Source: Bacteroidales bacterium (GTDB lineage Bacteria; Bacteroidota; Bacteroidia; Bacteroidales; WCHB1-69). From it: a DNA stretch of 64,000 nucleotides. The notes beneath the pieces were generated by a model. That model was not told the DNA's origin. It was given only the letters and a program-made list of their open reading frames with translations, and made no database searches. The DNA lies in NCBI GenBank assembly GCA_016288655.1, contig JAEEKX010000034.1, positions 1 to 64,000 of the forward strand, given 5' to 3'. This document shows positions 40,857 through 49,790 of the stretch, one piece after another; the stretch's first letter is position 1, and every line of letters starts with the position of its first letter. Made by a program: the position numbers and the translations under genes.

Positions 40857-42041
40857 CTACTCTTCCGCCGCCAGTCCTCCCAAAGAGGTCTCCTTGTAAA
40901 GCGAAGGCAGGTCGTGACCCGTGGCCTTCATCACGCGCACCACTTGGTCGAAACTGACGATATGCTTGCCGTCGGAGATCACAGCGAAGACGGCGGCGTC
41001 GATGGCACGGATGGACGCGAACGCATTCCGTTCGATACAGGGCACTTGCACCAATCCGCAGATGGGGTCGCAGGTCAGTCCGAGGTGGTGTTCCAGTCCC
41101 ATCTCGGCGGCGTATTCCACCTGATACGACGATCCACCCATCAGTTGGCAGAAGGCGCCGGCGGCCATGGCGCACGCCGATCCGACCTCGCCCTGGCAGC
41201 CCACCTCCGCCCCGCTGATGGAGGCGTTGTACTTGATGAGGTTGCCGATGAGTCCAGCTGTGGCGAGGGCGTGCAATATCTTCTTGTCGTTGCGCTCGTA
41301 CTGGGTATAGTAGGTGTAGAGCACGGCGGGTAGAACCCCGCACGAGCCGCACGTGGGCGCGGTGACGATGGTGCGTCCGCTGGCGTTCTCCTCCGCCACG
41401 GCAAAGGCATACACCGGCGTGGAGTAGCGATGCTGCAACGACTGGTTCATCGCCTGCACCCGCGAGTACATGGTGGAGGCCTTGCGCGGCAGCATCAAGC
41501 CGCCGGGGAGCGTGCTCTCGTGCTCCAAGCCGCCTTTGATGCATTGCTGCATCTCCTCCCACACCCGCTGCAGGTAATCCCATATGTCGGCATCCTCACG
41601 GTCGGCGACGTATTCCCACAACTTGCGGTTGCCGATGTGAGCGAGGATGTCGTCCATGGTGGCGTACTCGTAGATGCGTTCCGTACCATGTCGGGTGCCG
41701 TCCTCGGAGATGTCGCCGCCGCCCACGCTGAAGTAGCGCTTGGTCAGCAGTTCCCTACCGTCGGCCCCCAAGGCCGTGAACTCCATGCCGTTGGGATGCT
41801 CCGGCAGGAAGATCTCCGGTTTCCAGAGGATCTCCACCGGCTTCGGCGCCAACGTCTCCACGATGGCCATGTCGGTCATGTGCCCCTTGCCCGTAGCCGC
41901 CAGACTGCCGTAAAGCACCACCCGGTAGCGCGCGCCATCCGGGGTCAAGGCCAAGAAGGTCGCGGCGGCCTTCGCCGGTCCCATGGTGTGCGAACTCGAC
42001 GGCCCGCGTCCGATCTTGAAAATGTGCTTGATACTTTCCAT
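40857..42041 (-). CDS. sdaA: L-serine ammonia-lyase, single-chain iron-sulfur type
   Basis: A 394-residue enzyme deaminating L-serine to pyruvate with an oxygen-sensitive [4Fe-4S] cluster. The N-terminal beta domain begins SIKHIFKIGRGPSSSHTMGP; the Ser-Ser-Ser-His loop binds the substrate carboxylate. The cluster cysteines lie in TAPTCGSCGVLPAV and LTCDPICGLVQVPCIERN. Both domains are in one chain, as in E. coli SdaA, not split as in Bacillus. It is last in the operon META lipoprotein, nadC, DUF748, sdaA, 3 bases after the DUF748 stop. Confidence 0.94.
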   Translation of the reverse strand: MESIKHIFKIGRGPSSSHTMGPAKAAATFLALTPDGARYRVVLYGSLAATGKGHMTDMAIVETLAPKPVEILWKPEIFLPEHPNGMEFTALGADGRELLTKRYFSVGGGDISEDGTRHGTERIYEYATMDDILAHIGNRKLWEYVADREDADIWDYLQRVWEEMQQCIKGGLEHESTLPGGLMLPRKASTMYSRVQAMNQSLQHRYSTPVYAFAVAEENASGRTIVTAPTCGSCGVLPAVLYTYYTQYERNDKKILHALATAGLIGNLIKYNASISGAEVGCQGEVGSACAMAAGAFCQLMGGSSYQVEYAAEMGLEHHLGLTCDPICGLVQVPCIERNAFASIRAIDAAVFAVISDGKHIVSFDQVVRVMKATGHDLPSLYKETSLGGLAAEE

Positions 42042-42044
42042 TAT

Positions 42045-44429
42045 CTATTCCTCCTCCAAGGCCTCCATGTCGATGCCGAACGACAACAGCGTCTTGCCCT
42101 TTGGGGTCTTTTTCTTGCCCAACGGCAGCACCTCTACACGGTCGGCGGCGACTCCCTGCGAGACCAGATGGCCGACGACCTGCTGGTTGCGGCGTTCGAC
42201 GTTGGCTTCCACCTGCTGTCGAAGTTGCTCCACATCGTAGAGCGTCCGGCACTTCACCCGAATGTCGGCAGAGGTCGTGTCAGTCATACGGGAATTGACG
42301 TAGGAGACGAAAGCCCGCTGTGTCGGCTTGATCTCTTGAATCGCCTGGAAGTCTTCCATGCCCAACTGCTTGCCAGGATGCTTCTGCAAATAGAAATCGC
42401 GCTTGGCGTTGAAGAGCGCATACTCGCTGATGTTCTCCTCCATGTCAACCGACTGTTGAATAGTGAGTCTCAACTCGGGTTTCTGTTGCATCGCCGCGGC
42501 GATCTTGTTCAGTCGGTCAGACGACTCGCTACCCAAACCCTGCGGATGGATATCATAGACCATGTCGGCGAACAGGTCGGGATCGCCGCCGATGGCCTTG
42601 ACCAGGAAATCGACCGGCGCGGCCAGCACCTTCACGAAGAGGTTGGCCAACGTCTTGAAGATGATCTTACGATAGGAGAAGGTCGGGTCGTTGATGTTGC
42701 CCGAAACCGGCAAGTCAAGGCGGATATTGCCCTTGCGGTCGGTGAGCACATACACGCCCGCCCGCAGCGGGATGTTGTACTCCGGCTTCATCTCCTTGAT
42801 CTTCTTATCCACCTGACAGTTGTATATATCGACCTTGTTCTGGCTGGCGATGACAGCATCCGTCAGCGTGTTGTCGCTCACGAACGACAGCACGCCGTCG
42901 GTGATCGGGTAGGCCATGTATTCAACACTGTAGGGCGAAGCCAACGTCATGGGTACGTTGCTCAGGAAGACCCTAAGTTTCATATTCTCGAAGTCGGAAA
43001 GGCAACCCGACCAGTCGGCCATGAGTTTGCCGCCGTCACCGACGACAGCCCCGAGTTTCACGGCGAGGGGACCGTCCAAGTCGAAGTTGGGCGCCTTCAT
43101 GGAGATCTGCTTCACGGGGATTCGAACTTCCTGCCTCATGGTATGGTCAATGTAGTTGAAGGAGGAGTTCTCCAAAGAAAGATCGTCGATGTGCAGGCGG
43201 AATTTGGAGCGAATGGCGGCGGTGTCAGTCGCGGCAGTGGTGTCAGTCGCGGCGATGTCATCGGACGTGGCCGACGTGTCGGTTCCCAAGAAAGTGTCGA
43301 GGTTGGTGTGGTCTCCGAACTGCTCGTAGTCGAAGTGGGCTCCCGAAACGGCGAACCGTTTCAAGTGGAAGTTGCCCGTCATCGTGTTGACCTCGGCAAT
43401 GTCCAAATTCACTTGGCCGACTTGGGCCACGGGAGCGCCGCTCTTGTCGGTCATCGACAGGTTGGCGAACTTGGCCGTGCCCGTCGCCACCACATCGAGG
43501 ATATGGTCGGTGTTGCCCTTCAGGTTGAGGTCGGTGGTGAGCCGCCCGCCGAAGTCGCGGATATTGAGGAACTGCCGCAAGTACGGAGTAATGGTATTCA
43601 GTTCAAAATCAGTAAGTTTCACCGACAGGTCATACTCACTGCTACGCATGCCGTAGAGAAGTTTCACCTTCAGCCCGCCGCCGTCGGCGAACTTCAGGTC
43701 AAGTCCGAGGTCGGTGTCTTCGGTGCTGAAGTAGATGCGCGGGACCTTCACGGCCAGTTGTCGCAGGTCGAACTTGCTGCCCACCGAGGAGTCGCGATAG
43801 ACCACACTCCCTTTCGAAACGGTGATGTTCCGCAAATCGACGGTCCAACTGCTCGGCTCGTCATCGTCGTCATCATCGTCCTTGTAAAATTCGATGATGT
43901 CGGTGAAGTTGAATCTCCCGGGCGACTGAATCACCTCAACGGAAGGGTTTTCCAGAGTTATCTCACTGATATACACCGTCTTTCCCAGCAATCTCCAAAG
44001 CGACATATTGACATAAAGGCGATCGAAGGCGACGAAGGTGTCGCGATCGTTCTGTTCCAGTCCCACGAATCCCTCCATCTCGACGCTGCCACGGAAGAGG
44101 TTGATATTCAAGTCTTCCATGGTAACCACACGGCCGCAGATCTGTTTGCTGTATTTCTCGATGACCCAATGGGCGATGGGCGAAATGAAGATGGCGAGGA
44201 GGAGGAAGAGTGCAACGAGGGAGCCGACGATCCAAAGGAGCACTTTGGTGATGCGTCGGAGCGGCTTCCTACGCTTCTTCGCTTTTCCGGCGGAGGCGTC
44301 GGGGGCCGTTTCCTCGGGTTGCGGGGCGGCCTGCCGAGGCGCAGACTCGGTGGTGGTGTTTTCTACTTTCGGCTCTTCCACAAGGGGCGCCGGAGTTCCT
44401 TCTACTTCTTCCATCTCTTTCATGGACAA
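42045..44429 (-). CDS. AsmA/DUF748-like envelope protein
   Basis: A 794-residue protein: an acidic/Pro-rich cytosolic N-terminus, a basic stretch KAKKRRKPLRRITK, one membrane helix (about 62-85), and a long periplasmic part. AsmA-like features are VTMEDLNINLFRGSVEMEGF, LYVNMSLWRLLGKTVYISEI, TLENPSVEVIQS and many short amphipathic beta repeats that probably form a lipid-transport groove. The C-terminal ~150 residues (LRLTIQQSVDMEENISEYAL, GVAADRVEVLPLG) resemble an OmpA-like end of DUF748 proteins. An odd run of seven Asp is near residue 170. It probably moves or organises phospholipid between membranes; neighbouring nadC and sdaA give no hint. Confidence 0.83.
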   Translation of the reverse strand: MSMKEMEEVEGTPAPLVEEPKVENTTTESAPRQAAPQPEETAPDASAGKAKKRRKPLRRITKVLLWIVGSLVALFLLLAIFISPIAHWVIEKYSKQICGRVVTMEDLNINLFRGSVEMEGFVGLEQNDRDTFVAFDRLYVNMSLWRLLGKTVYISEITLENPSVEVIQSPGRFNFTDIIEFYKDDDDDDDEPSSWTVDLRNITVSKGSVVYRDSSVGSKFDLRQLAVKVPRIYFSTEDTDLGLDLKFADGGGLKVKLLYGMRSSEYDLSVKLTDFELNTITPYLRQFLNIRDFGGRLTTDLNLKGNTDHILDVVATGTAKFANLSMTDKSGAPVAQVGQVNLDIAEVNTMTGNFHLKRFAVSGAHFDYEQFGDHTNLDTFLGTDTSATSDDIAATDTTAATDTAAIRSKFRLHIDDLSLENSSFNYIDHTMRQEVRIPVKQISMKAPNFDLDGPLAVKLGAVVGDGGKLMADWSGCLSDFENMKLRVFLSNVPMTLASPYSVEYMAYPITDGVLSFVSDNTLTDAVIASQNKVDIYNCQVDKKIKEMKPEYNIPLRAGVYVLTDRKGNIRLDLPVSGNINDPTFSYRKIIFKTLANLFVKVLAAPVDFLVKAIGGDPDLFADMVYDIHPQGLGSESSDRLNKIAAAMQQKPELRLTIQQSVDMEENISEYALFNAKRDFYLQKHPGKQLGMEDFQAIQEIKPTQRAFVSYVNSRMTDTTSADIRVKCRTLYDVEQLRQQVEANVERRNQQVVGHLVSQGVAADRVEVLPLGKKKTPKGKTLLSFGIDMEALEEE

Positions 44430-44433
44430 GGGA

Positions 44434-45276
44434 TTAATCTATGGCACTAAATTTCAAACTCAGGTCCAGACTGCGGATCTGGTGGGTGAGCGCGCCGACG
44501 GAGATGTAATCGACGCCAGTCTCGGCATATTGGCGCAGGGTCTCGTCGGTGATGCCGCCGGAGGCCTCTGTCTCGCAGCGGCCGTCGATCAGCTGCACGG
44601 CCTCGCGGCACTGATCGACCGTGAAGTTGTCGAGCATGATGCGATCCACGCCGCCGTGGGCAAGCACGCGCCGCACGTCGTCGAGCGACCGCGTCTCCAC
44701 CTCAATCTTCAGGTTCAACCCCTTGGCTTTCAGGTAGTCATGGGTCTTGTCAATGGCCTGCTCGATGCCGCCGGCGAAGTCGATGTGATTATCCTTCAGC
44801 ATGATCATGTCGAAAAGCCCGAAGCGGTGGTTGGAGGCGCCGCCGACCTTCACAGCGTACTTCTCGAAGTAGCGCATGTTGGGGGTGGTCTTGCGGGTGT
44901 CGAGGATAGTGGTGCGGGTGCCCTTCACCAGGTCGGCGTAATGGCGCGCGCTGGTGGCGATGCCGCTCATGCGTTGCATAAAGTTGAGCACAGTGCGCTC
45001 GGCGGTGAGCATGCTCCGCGCCGGCCCGCGCAGGATGAAGACGATGTCGCCCCGGCGGATCTCGTCGCCGTCGTGCATCAACTGTTCCATCTCGATGGCG
45101 GGATCGACGATGCGGATGACCTGCTTGGCCACCTCCACGCCGGCGAGGATGCCCTCCTGTTTCACCAACAGTTTCATCTGTCCGCGGCGATCCGCGGGGA
45201 TGCAAGCCAACGAGGAGTGGTCGCCATCGCCCACATCTTCCAAAATACTCTGTCTGATAATCTCTTCCTGATTCAT
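44434..45276 (-). CDS. nadC: Nicotinate-nucleotide pyrophosphorylase (carboxylating)
   Basis: A 280-residue enzyme converting quinolinate and PRPP to nicotinate mononucleotide, CO2 and PPi. The N-terminus DVGDGDHSSLACIPADRRGQ, then TVLNFMQRMSGIAT, DTRKTTPNMRYFEKYAVKVG, HRFGLFDMIMLKDNH, EVETRSLDDVRRVL, DRIMLDNF and SGGITDETLRQYAETGVDYI are all family signatures with intact Arg/Lys quinolinate contacts. nadA and nadB are not nearby. It lies 10 bases after the META lipoprotein gene and 4 bases before the DUF748 gene. Confidence 0.95.
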   Translation of the reverse strand: MNQEEIIRQSILEDVGDGDHSSLACIPADRRGQMKLLVKQEGILAGVEVAKQVIRIVDPAIEMEQLMHDGDEIRRGDIVFILRGPARSMLTAERTVLNFMQRMSGIATSARHYADLVKGTRTTILDTRKTTPNMRYFEKYAVKVGGASNHRFGLFDMIMLKDNHIDFAGGIEQAIDKTHDYLKAKGLNLKIEVETRSLDDVRRVLAHGGVDRIMLDNFTVDQCREAVQLIDGRCETEASGGITDETLRQYAETGVDYISVGALTHQIRSLDLSLKFSAID

Positions 45277-45286
45277 GTATATAGGA

Positions 45287-45769
45287 TTAATTTTCCTTAT
45301 CTGCCTTGAAGCGAAGCACTTCCACTTCCTTCTTGGTTCCGTCTTTCAGTGTCTTCTCCGCCCGGATGATCAACATATCCTTGACAATAACGTAGGTGGT
45401 GCGCTCGGATTGAAGCGCGGAGATGAAATCGTACTCCAACTCCATGGCATTGCAGAGGCGCTTGGTGGAGCCATCGTATTTGAAGCTGATCTTGCCGCTC
45501 CGATTGGCGTAAAATGTGCCGAAGAAGGAGTTGCACCCTAAACACCCTGTCATCCGATCGCCAGAGAAGATGATGTAGGGAACTTCAGGAGCGTCTTTCA
45601 ACGGCTCCGAGTTCAGACTGACGAGCACCCACTTGGTCTCCCGAAGCGGAGTGTCCGATTCCTGCGCCGCCGTAGCAGATTCGGCGGTGCCGTCCGCGGT
45701 TGCCTTGGTCGTGTGACAGCCGCATGCACAGAGAGAAACGACAGCGAAAAGCAATAAGATTTTTTTCAT
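45287..45769 (-). CDS. META domain lipoprotein (HslJ-like)
   Basis: A 160-residue lipoprotein. The signal MKKILLLFAVVSLCACGC offers two lipobox cysteines. The mature domain is a META/HslJ fold: TKWVLVSLNSEPL, PYIIFSGDRMTGCLGCNSFF, GTFYANRSGKISF, KRLCNAMELEYDFISAL. The conserved G-C-N and second Cys are kept. Such proteins are outer-membrane-anchored; in enteric relatives the fold is linked to novobiocin tolerance. First gene of the operon, with a -7 box at 45815-45823. Confidence 0.9.
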   Translation of the reverse strand: MKKILLLFAVVSLCACGCHTTKATADGTAESATAAQESDTPLRETKWVLVSLNSEPLKDAPEVPYIIFSGDRMTGCLGCNSFFGTFYANRSGKISFKYDGSTKRLCNAMELEYDFISALQSERTTYVIVKDMLIIRAEKTLKDGTKKEVEVLRFKADKEN

Positions 45770-45814
45770 TTCCTTGATTTTTTTAGCGTTGCGAATACAA
45801 TGCGATTAGCGGCT

Positions 45815-45823
45815 GCAAAGTTA
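45815..45823 (-). promoter_or_regulatory. -7 promoter box (TAACTTTGC) for the META-nadC-DUF748-sdaA operon
   Basis: Consensus box 46 bases before the META gene start. Confidence 0.65.
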
Positions 45824-45900
45824 CACGATTTTCTTAAAAATAAGGTTATCAAAAAATAATATTTTTGCAAAATAAACCATTTTATTCAAAATAAATCATG

Positions 45901-45909
45901 TAATTTTGC
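45901..45909 (+). promoter_or_regulatory. -7 promoter box (TAATTTTGC) for the T9SS protein/acyl-CoA synthetase unit
   Basis: Consensus box 27 bases before the ATG at 45936. A second candidate, TATTTTTGC, lies at 45860-45868. No good -33 TTG is seen for either. Confidence 0.55.
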
Positions 45910-45935
45910 AGACTATAAATCAAAATCATACCACA

Positions 45936-46658
45936 ATGAAAAAACTGGTACTTTCTATTTTGGCAATGGCCTTCACAATGACCGCTTTCTCACAGGGCAT
46001 CAACTTGTTATATCATAACGCCCCCGTAGGCGACACCCTCAACTTCTATTGCACCAACATGGAAGACGAGAATCAGTTAGACCTGATTGTGCAGAACAAC
46101 ACGTCGGATTCGGTCTATTTGAGGGTCGTCAAGGATGTAGTGAGTGAGCTGGACGGTTCCTACAACACCTTCTGCATGGGCAACTGCTACGATCCGTCGG
46201 TGACGACTTCGCCCATCACCTTGAACTTAGCCCCGGGTGAGAGTTCCGACCCCTCAACGCTTCACTTCATTTACTACCCTGGCAACCAATACGGCACCAC
46301 TACCGTCGTCTATAGCTTCACCGACGAGAGAAGCGAATCCGCCACGGTCGTGGTCAATTACATCACTCTGTCGGAAGGCATCGACAACCACGTTGTCAAC
46401 GCCAAGGCCTTCAACGCCTATCCGAACCCGGCCACCTCGCAGGTGACCGTTCAGTACGACCTGTCCAACTGGCAGCCCGGCGACAAGAGCCGCCTCGTCG
46501 TCACCAGTCTGGTCGGCAACCAGGTGCGTGCCACCAACCTCTCCGGTGCCACTGGCCGTGCCACCCTCGACATCTCCGACCTCGTCGCCGGCATCTACTT
46601 CTACTCCCTTGAAGTCAACGGCCAGGTTGTCACCACAAAAAAACTTATCGTCAAGTAA
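45936..46658 (+). CDS. Small T9SS-exported protein
   Basis: A 240-residue protein with the signal MKKLVLSILAMAFTMTAFSQ, a ~140-residue beta-rich passenger (INLLYHNAPVGDTLNFYCTN, MEDENQLDLIVQNNTSD, ESSDPSTLHFIYYPGN) and a T9SS type A sorting domain (FNAYPNPATSQVTVQYDLSN, VTSLVGNQVRATNL, LVAGIYFYSLEV, TTKKLIVK). The passenger may be a single Ig-like module with a Cys pair. The start is the ATG at 45936; an in-frame TTG at 45906 overlaps the promoter box. Nine bases later an acyl-CoA synthetase gene begins, an odd partner. Confidence 0.9.
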   Translation: MKKLVLSILAMAFTMTAFSQGINLLYHNAPVGDTLNFYCTNMEDENQLDLIVQNNTSDSVYLRVVKDVVSELDGSYNTFCMGNCYDPSVTTSPITLNLAPGESSDPSTLHFIYYPGNQYGTTTVVYSFTDERSESATVVVNYITLSEGIDNHVVNAKAFNAYPNPATSQVTVQYDLSNWQPGDKSRLVVTSLVGNQVRATNLSGATGRATLDISDLVAGIYFYSLEVNGQVVTTKKLIVK

Positions 46659-46667
46659 ATCAAGGCC

Positions 46668-48431
46668 ATGGAAGTCACCAGACTCTTCGACCTCCTGCCC
46701 CATTATGCCATGCAATTCCCCCGTGAGGACGCGCTCAACGGGAAGGAGAATGGCATTTGGCGGCACTACGGCATCAAGCAATATGTATCCATCGTCAACA
46801 ACATCAGTTACGGACTGATGCAGTTGGGCATCAAGAAGGGCGACAAGATCGCGTCGGTCAGTTCCGGGCGTCCCGAGTGGAACTTCCTCGACATGGCCAT
46901 CATGCAACTCGGCGCCATCCATGTGCCCATCTATCCCACCATCAGCGAGAGCGACTACAAGTTCATCCTGCATAACGCGGATGTGAAGATGGTATTCGTC
47001 TCCGGCTGGGACATCCTGCGCAAGATCGAGAACATCCTCTCTGAAATTCCGCAGTTGAAGGACAATGTATATACATTCCGAAACCTGCGCGGCTACCGCC
47101 ATCTCAACGAGGTGATCGAATTGGGCATCGCCAACCCGAGTCCGCAGTATTTAGAGGACATCAAGGAGCGCATCTCGCCCGACGACGTGGCCACCATGAT
47201 CTACACCTCCGGCACCACCGGCACCATGAAGGGCGTGCAACTCACCCACACCAACATCATCGCCAACTTCAAGGCGATCCTGCCCATCGTGCCCACGCAT
47301 GCGCAGACGAAAGTGTTGAGTTACCTGCCGTTGTGCCACATATACGAGCGCATGATGATCTACGCCTGGCACTACCTCGGCATTCCCATCTACTATGCCG
47401 AGAGTCTCGGCACCATCGCCGCGGACCTGCAGGACGTGAAACCCACCATCCTCACCACCGTGCCGCGTTTGTTGGAGAAGTTCTACGACCGCTTCGTGGC
47501 CACGGGCCGCAAGTTGCCGAAGAGCAAGAAGAAGATCTTCTTCTGGGCCGACGAGGTGGCCAGCCGATATGACATTGAGGGGCGCACCCGCAAGTACGAC
47601 CGGCAGTTGCGCACGGCCCGGAGTCTGGTACTCAACAAGTTCAAGAATGCCTTGGGGGGCAAGATCGACGTCATCGTATCTGGTGGCGCGGCCATCCAGC
47701 CCCGTCTGTGCCGCATCTTCTGGGCGGCGGGCATGCCCGTGCTCGAGGGCTATGGCCTCACGGAGACCTCGCCTGTCATCGCCGTCAGCAGTTTCTTCAA
47801 GAACGGCATGAAGTTCGGAACGGTGGGTCAACCGCTGCCGGGCGCCGAGGTCAAGATCGGCGACGACGGCGAGATCCTCACCCGCGGCGCCTGCGTCACG
47901 CAGGGCTACTACAACCTGCCCGAGCAGACGAAGGAGGCCATCGACGAGGAGGGCTGGTTCCACACCGGCGACATCGGCGAGTTTGAGCCGGAAGGACAGT
48001 TGAAGATCACCGGCCGCAAGAAGGAGATGTTCAAGACGGCCTTCGGCAAGTATGTCGTCCCCACGCAGGTGGAGGGCAAGTTCGCCGAGGACTCCCTGAT
48101 CGACAACATCATGGTTGTGGGCGAGAACAAGAAATTCGCCGCCGCCCTCATCGTCCCCAACTTCGCCGACCTGCGTTCGTGGTGCGCCCGCAAGGGCATC
48201 ACCTACACCACCAACGAGGAGATGGTGAAGCACCCCGACGTGCTCAAGAAATACAAGAAGGTGGCCGACAAGTGCAACGCCGAACTCAGCGAGACCGAGC
48301 GGGTGATGAAGTTCATCCTCATCGACTACGAGTGGGGTATCAGCACGGGCGAACTCACCCCGACGCTCAAACTCAAGCGCCGTTTCATCGCAGAGAAATA
48401 CGCCGACAAGATCGAAGAGCTGTTCGTGTAG
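46668..48431 (+). CDS. Long-chain fatty acid-CoA ligase
   Basis: A 587-residue AMP-forming acyl-CoA synthetase. Motifs: TMIYTSGTTGTMKGVQLTH (ATP P-loop analogue), SYLPLCHIYERMMIYAWHYL, GGAAIQPRLCRIFWAAGMPV, LEGYGLTETSPV, the hinge HTGDIGEFEPEGQLKITGRK, KEMFKTAFGKYVVPTQVEGK, and a C-terminal catalytic Lys in TPTLKLKRRFIAEKY. The insert between about 265 and 300 (KKIFFWADEVASRYDIEGRT) is typical of the FAA1/ACSL branch for long chains. It activates exogenous or recycled fatty acids at the inner membrane. It is probably co-transcribed with the preceding T9SS protein. Confidence 0.93.
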   Translation: MEVTRLFDLLPHYAMQFPREDALNGKENGIWRHYGIKQYVSIVNNISYGLMQLGIKKGDKIASVSSGRPEWNFLDMAIMQLGAIHVPIYPTISESDYKFILHNADVKMVFVSGWDILRKIENILSEIPQLKDNVYTFRNLRGYRHLNEVIELGIANPSPQYLEDIKERISPDDVATMIYTSGTTGTMKGVQLTHTNIIANFKAILPIVPTHAQTKVLSYLPLCHIYERMMIYAWHYLGIPIYYAESLGTIAADLQDVKPTILTTVPRLLEKFYDRFVATGRKLPKSKKKIFFWADEVASRYDIEGRTRKYDRQLRTARSLVLNKFKNALGGKIDVIVSGGAAIQPRLCRIFWAAGMPVLEGYGLTETSPVIAVSSFFKNGMKFGTVGQPLPGAEVKIGDDGEILTRGACVTQGYYNLPEQTKEAIDEEGWFHTGDIGEFEPEGQLKITGRKKEMFKTAFGKYVVPTQVEGKFAEDSLIDNIMVVGENKKFAAALIVPNFADLRSWCARKGITYTTNEEMVKHPDVLKKYKKVADKCNAELSETERVMKFILIDYEWGISTGELTPTLKLKRRFIAEKYADKIEELFV

Positions 48432-48494
48432 GTGTGTGGAAGCCGGTGGCTTCCGAAGACACGCAAAATTATTAACTTGATATGAATGAGATTA

Positions 48495-49370
48495 TTAGCG
48501 CATACTGGTGCTTATAATCCCATCGTGGTAAAACTCTCCGTATTCATCGCGTATCCATGTGACCGTATGGCCTTCCAACCTTCCCCGAATATACGAATAA
48601 CTTATCTCCTCTTCCGTCTCCTTCTCCATGTTCACGTCAACAATGCCGTTGGTCCGCAGGATCACATTTGTGATTTTCATCCCGTCGGCCTTGACTTGTC
48701 TCAGCAGTTTGTCGCTGTTGGTCAGACCGGCAAGCCAGGAATAGGACATCTCCTTTCCTGGATACTCTTGCAAATCCCCATTGTCATCCACATATAAATA
48801 ATAGGTATAGTAGCAACGTCCCACGGTCATACGGGCGTTTTTATCATACATCATATTCAAGTCAGTTGTTACGCAGGTGTACTCTCTATCCGCCAACCAT
48901 TTCAGTGCGCCTGGGCTTTCGATTTCGGCAAGATTATCATTGCTGAACTTGTACAAGTAGTTGATAGCGCCGGGGCCGCCCCAACCGATGGAGAAAGAGA
49001 GCAGAGCTTCCGCACCATCCTTGGTTGAGAAGCGGTGCAACTCCACATCTGAATACAAAAACCCAACGAGTCCCTCGTCTGTCAAACTTTCCACCTTTAC
49101 ATCGCCATTTATCCTGTGGACGAGGAACAGATAATACGTTTTGTCATCATCCTCCGAACTCGGGGTCATCACGACGGCAATGATCTCGCTCTTCCCGTCA
49201 TAGTCAAAATCATCATAAAAGACCTTCCAATCATCAAAAGCAGCCAAAGTCTCTTTAGGAGCCGCCGCTTTCAATGCTTGGAGGAATTCCTTCTTCTGGG
49301 AAGTGGTGTTCTGGGCCGCACCGACCATTGTCAGCAACAAGAGAACAACAATCAAGACACTTTTTCTCAT
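48495..49370 (-). CDS. Secreted protein of unknown function
   Basis: About 291 residues. The signal peptide is MRKSVLIVVLLLLTMVGAAQ. The mature part alternates acidic loops and strands: KVFYDDFDYDGKSEIIAVVM, TYYLFLVHRINGDVKVESL, FSIGWGGPGAINYLYKFSND and GRCYYTYYLYVDDNGDLQEY. The D-Y-D-G-K-S-E-I-I loop looks like a calcium-binding FG-GAP/VCBS-type repeat, but there is only one clear copy. The frame is open to 49391, but the -7 box at 49395-49403 puts the transcript start near 49390, so the ATG at 49370 is preferred. It converges on the acyl-CoA ligase gene. No family name recognised. Confidence 0.7.
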   Translation of the reverse strand: MRKSVLIVVLLLLTMVGAAQNTTSQKKEFLQALKAAAPKETLAAFDDWKVFYDDFDYDGKSEIIAVVMTPSSEDDDKTYYLFLVHRINGDVKVESLTDEGLVGFLYSDVELHRFSTKDGAEALLSFSIGWGGPGAINYLYKFSNDNLAEIESPGALKWLADREYTCVTTDLNMMYDKNARMTVGRCYYTYYLYVDDNGDLQEYPGKEMSYSWLAGLTNSDKLLRQVKADGMKITNVILRTNGIVDVNMEKETEEEISYSYIRGRLEGHTVTWIRDEYGEFYHDGIISTSMR

Positions 49371-49394
49371 CATGTTCGTTTTTTTTAACAACCT

Positions 49395-49403
49395 GCAAAA
49401 TTA
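49395..49403 (-). promoter_or_regulatory. -7 promoter box (TAATTTTGC) for the 48495 gene
   Basis: Consensus box; it selects the downstream start at 49370. Confidence 0.6.
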
Positions 49404-49487
49404 TAACTTTTGACGAAATCTATAAAATATTTTTACGGTCAGCAATAAAAAAAAACATCAAAACATGCAACCAACTCCTCTCCCCAT

Positions 49488-49518
49488 AAAAAAAACCCCC
49501 AGGTTTCCCCAGGGGTTT
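49488..49518 (-). terminator. Intrinsic terminator of the giant surface-protein gene
   Basis: On the minus strand, AAACCCCTGG and CCTGGGGGTTT form a stem with one mismatch and a short loop, followed by an eight-base T run. It lies 21 bases beyond the stop codon at 49539. Confidence 0.8.
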
Positions 49519-49538
49519 GACTTTCGCAAATGCAGGAT

Positions 49539-49790
49539 TTACTTCGTAATGACCAGCTTCTGTGTCAGCACTTGGTCGGTCGTGCGGACGGTGACGAAAT
49601 AGACGCCGGCGCTCCATTGAGCGACGTTGAGGTCAAGCGGAGTGCCTTCGGCCGGCAGTTCGACATCGTAGATCGTCTGGCCGTTCATGTCGGTGATGGT
49701 GCAACGGCTGTCGCGCAGTGATGTCTGGATGCGGACCACATCGCGGGCCGGGTTCGGATAGACCTGCAACGTGCTGCCATCCTCGAAGGC
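49539..49790 (-). other. T9SS type A sorting domain of the giant protein
   Basis: The last ~80 residues: STLQVYPNPARDVVRIQTSL, CTITDMNGQTIYDVEL, WSAGVYFVTVRT and the basic end TQKLVITK. All landmarks of the type A domain that is cleaved and exchanged for A-LPS by the PorU system. Confidence 0.93.

Noticed and set aside
41430..44450. 1006-codon plus-strand open frame
   Set aside because: Antisense to sdaA and the DUF748 gene; no family motifs and a biased composition rich in Val/His/Gly/Leu.
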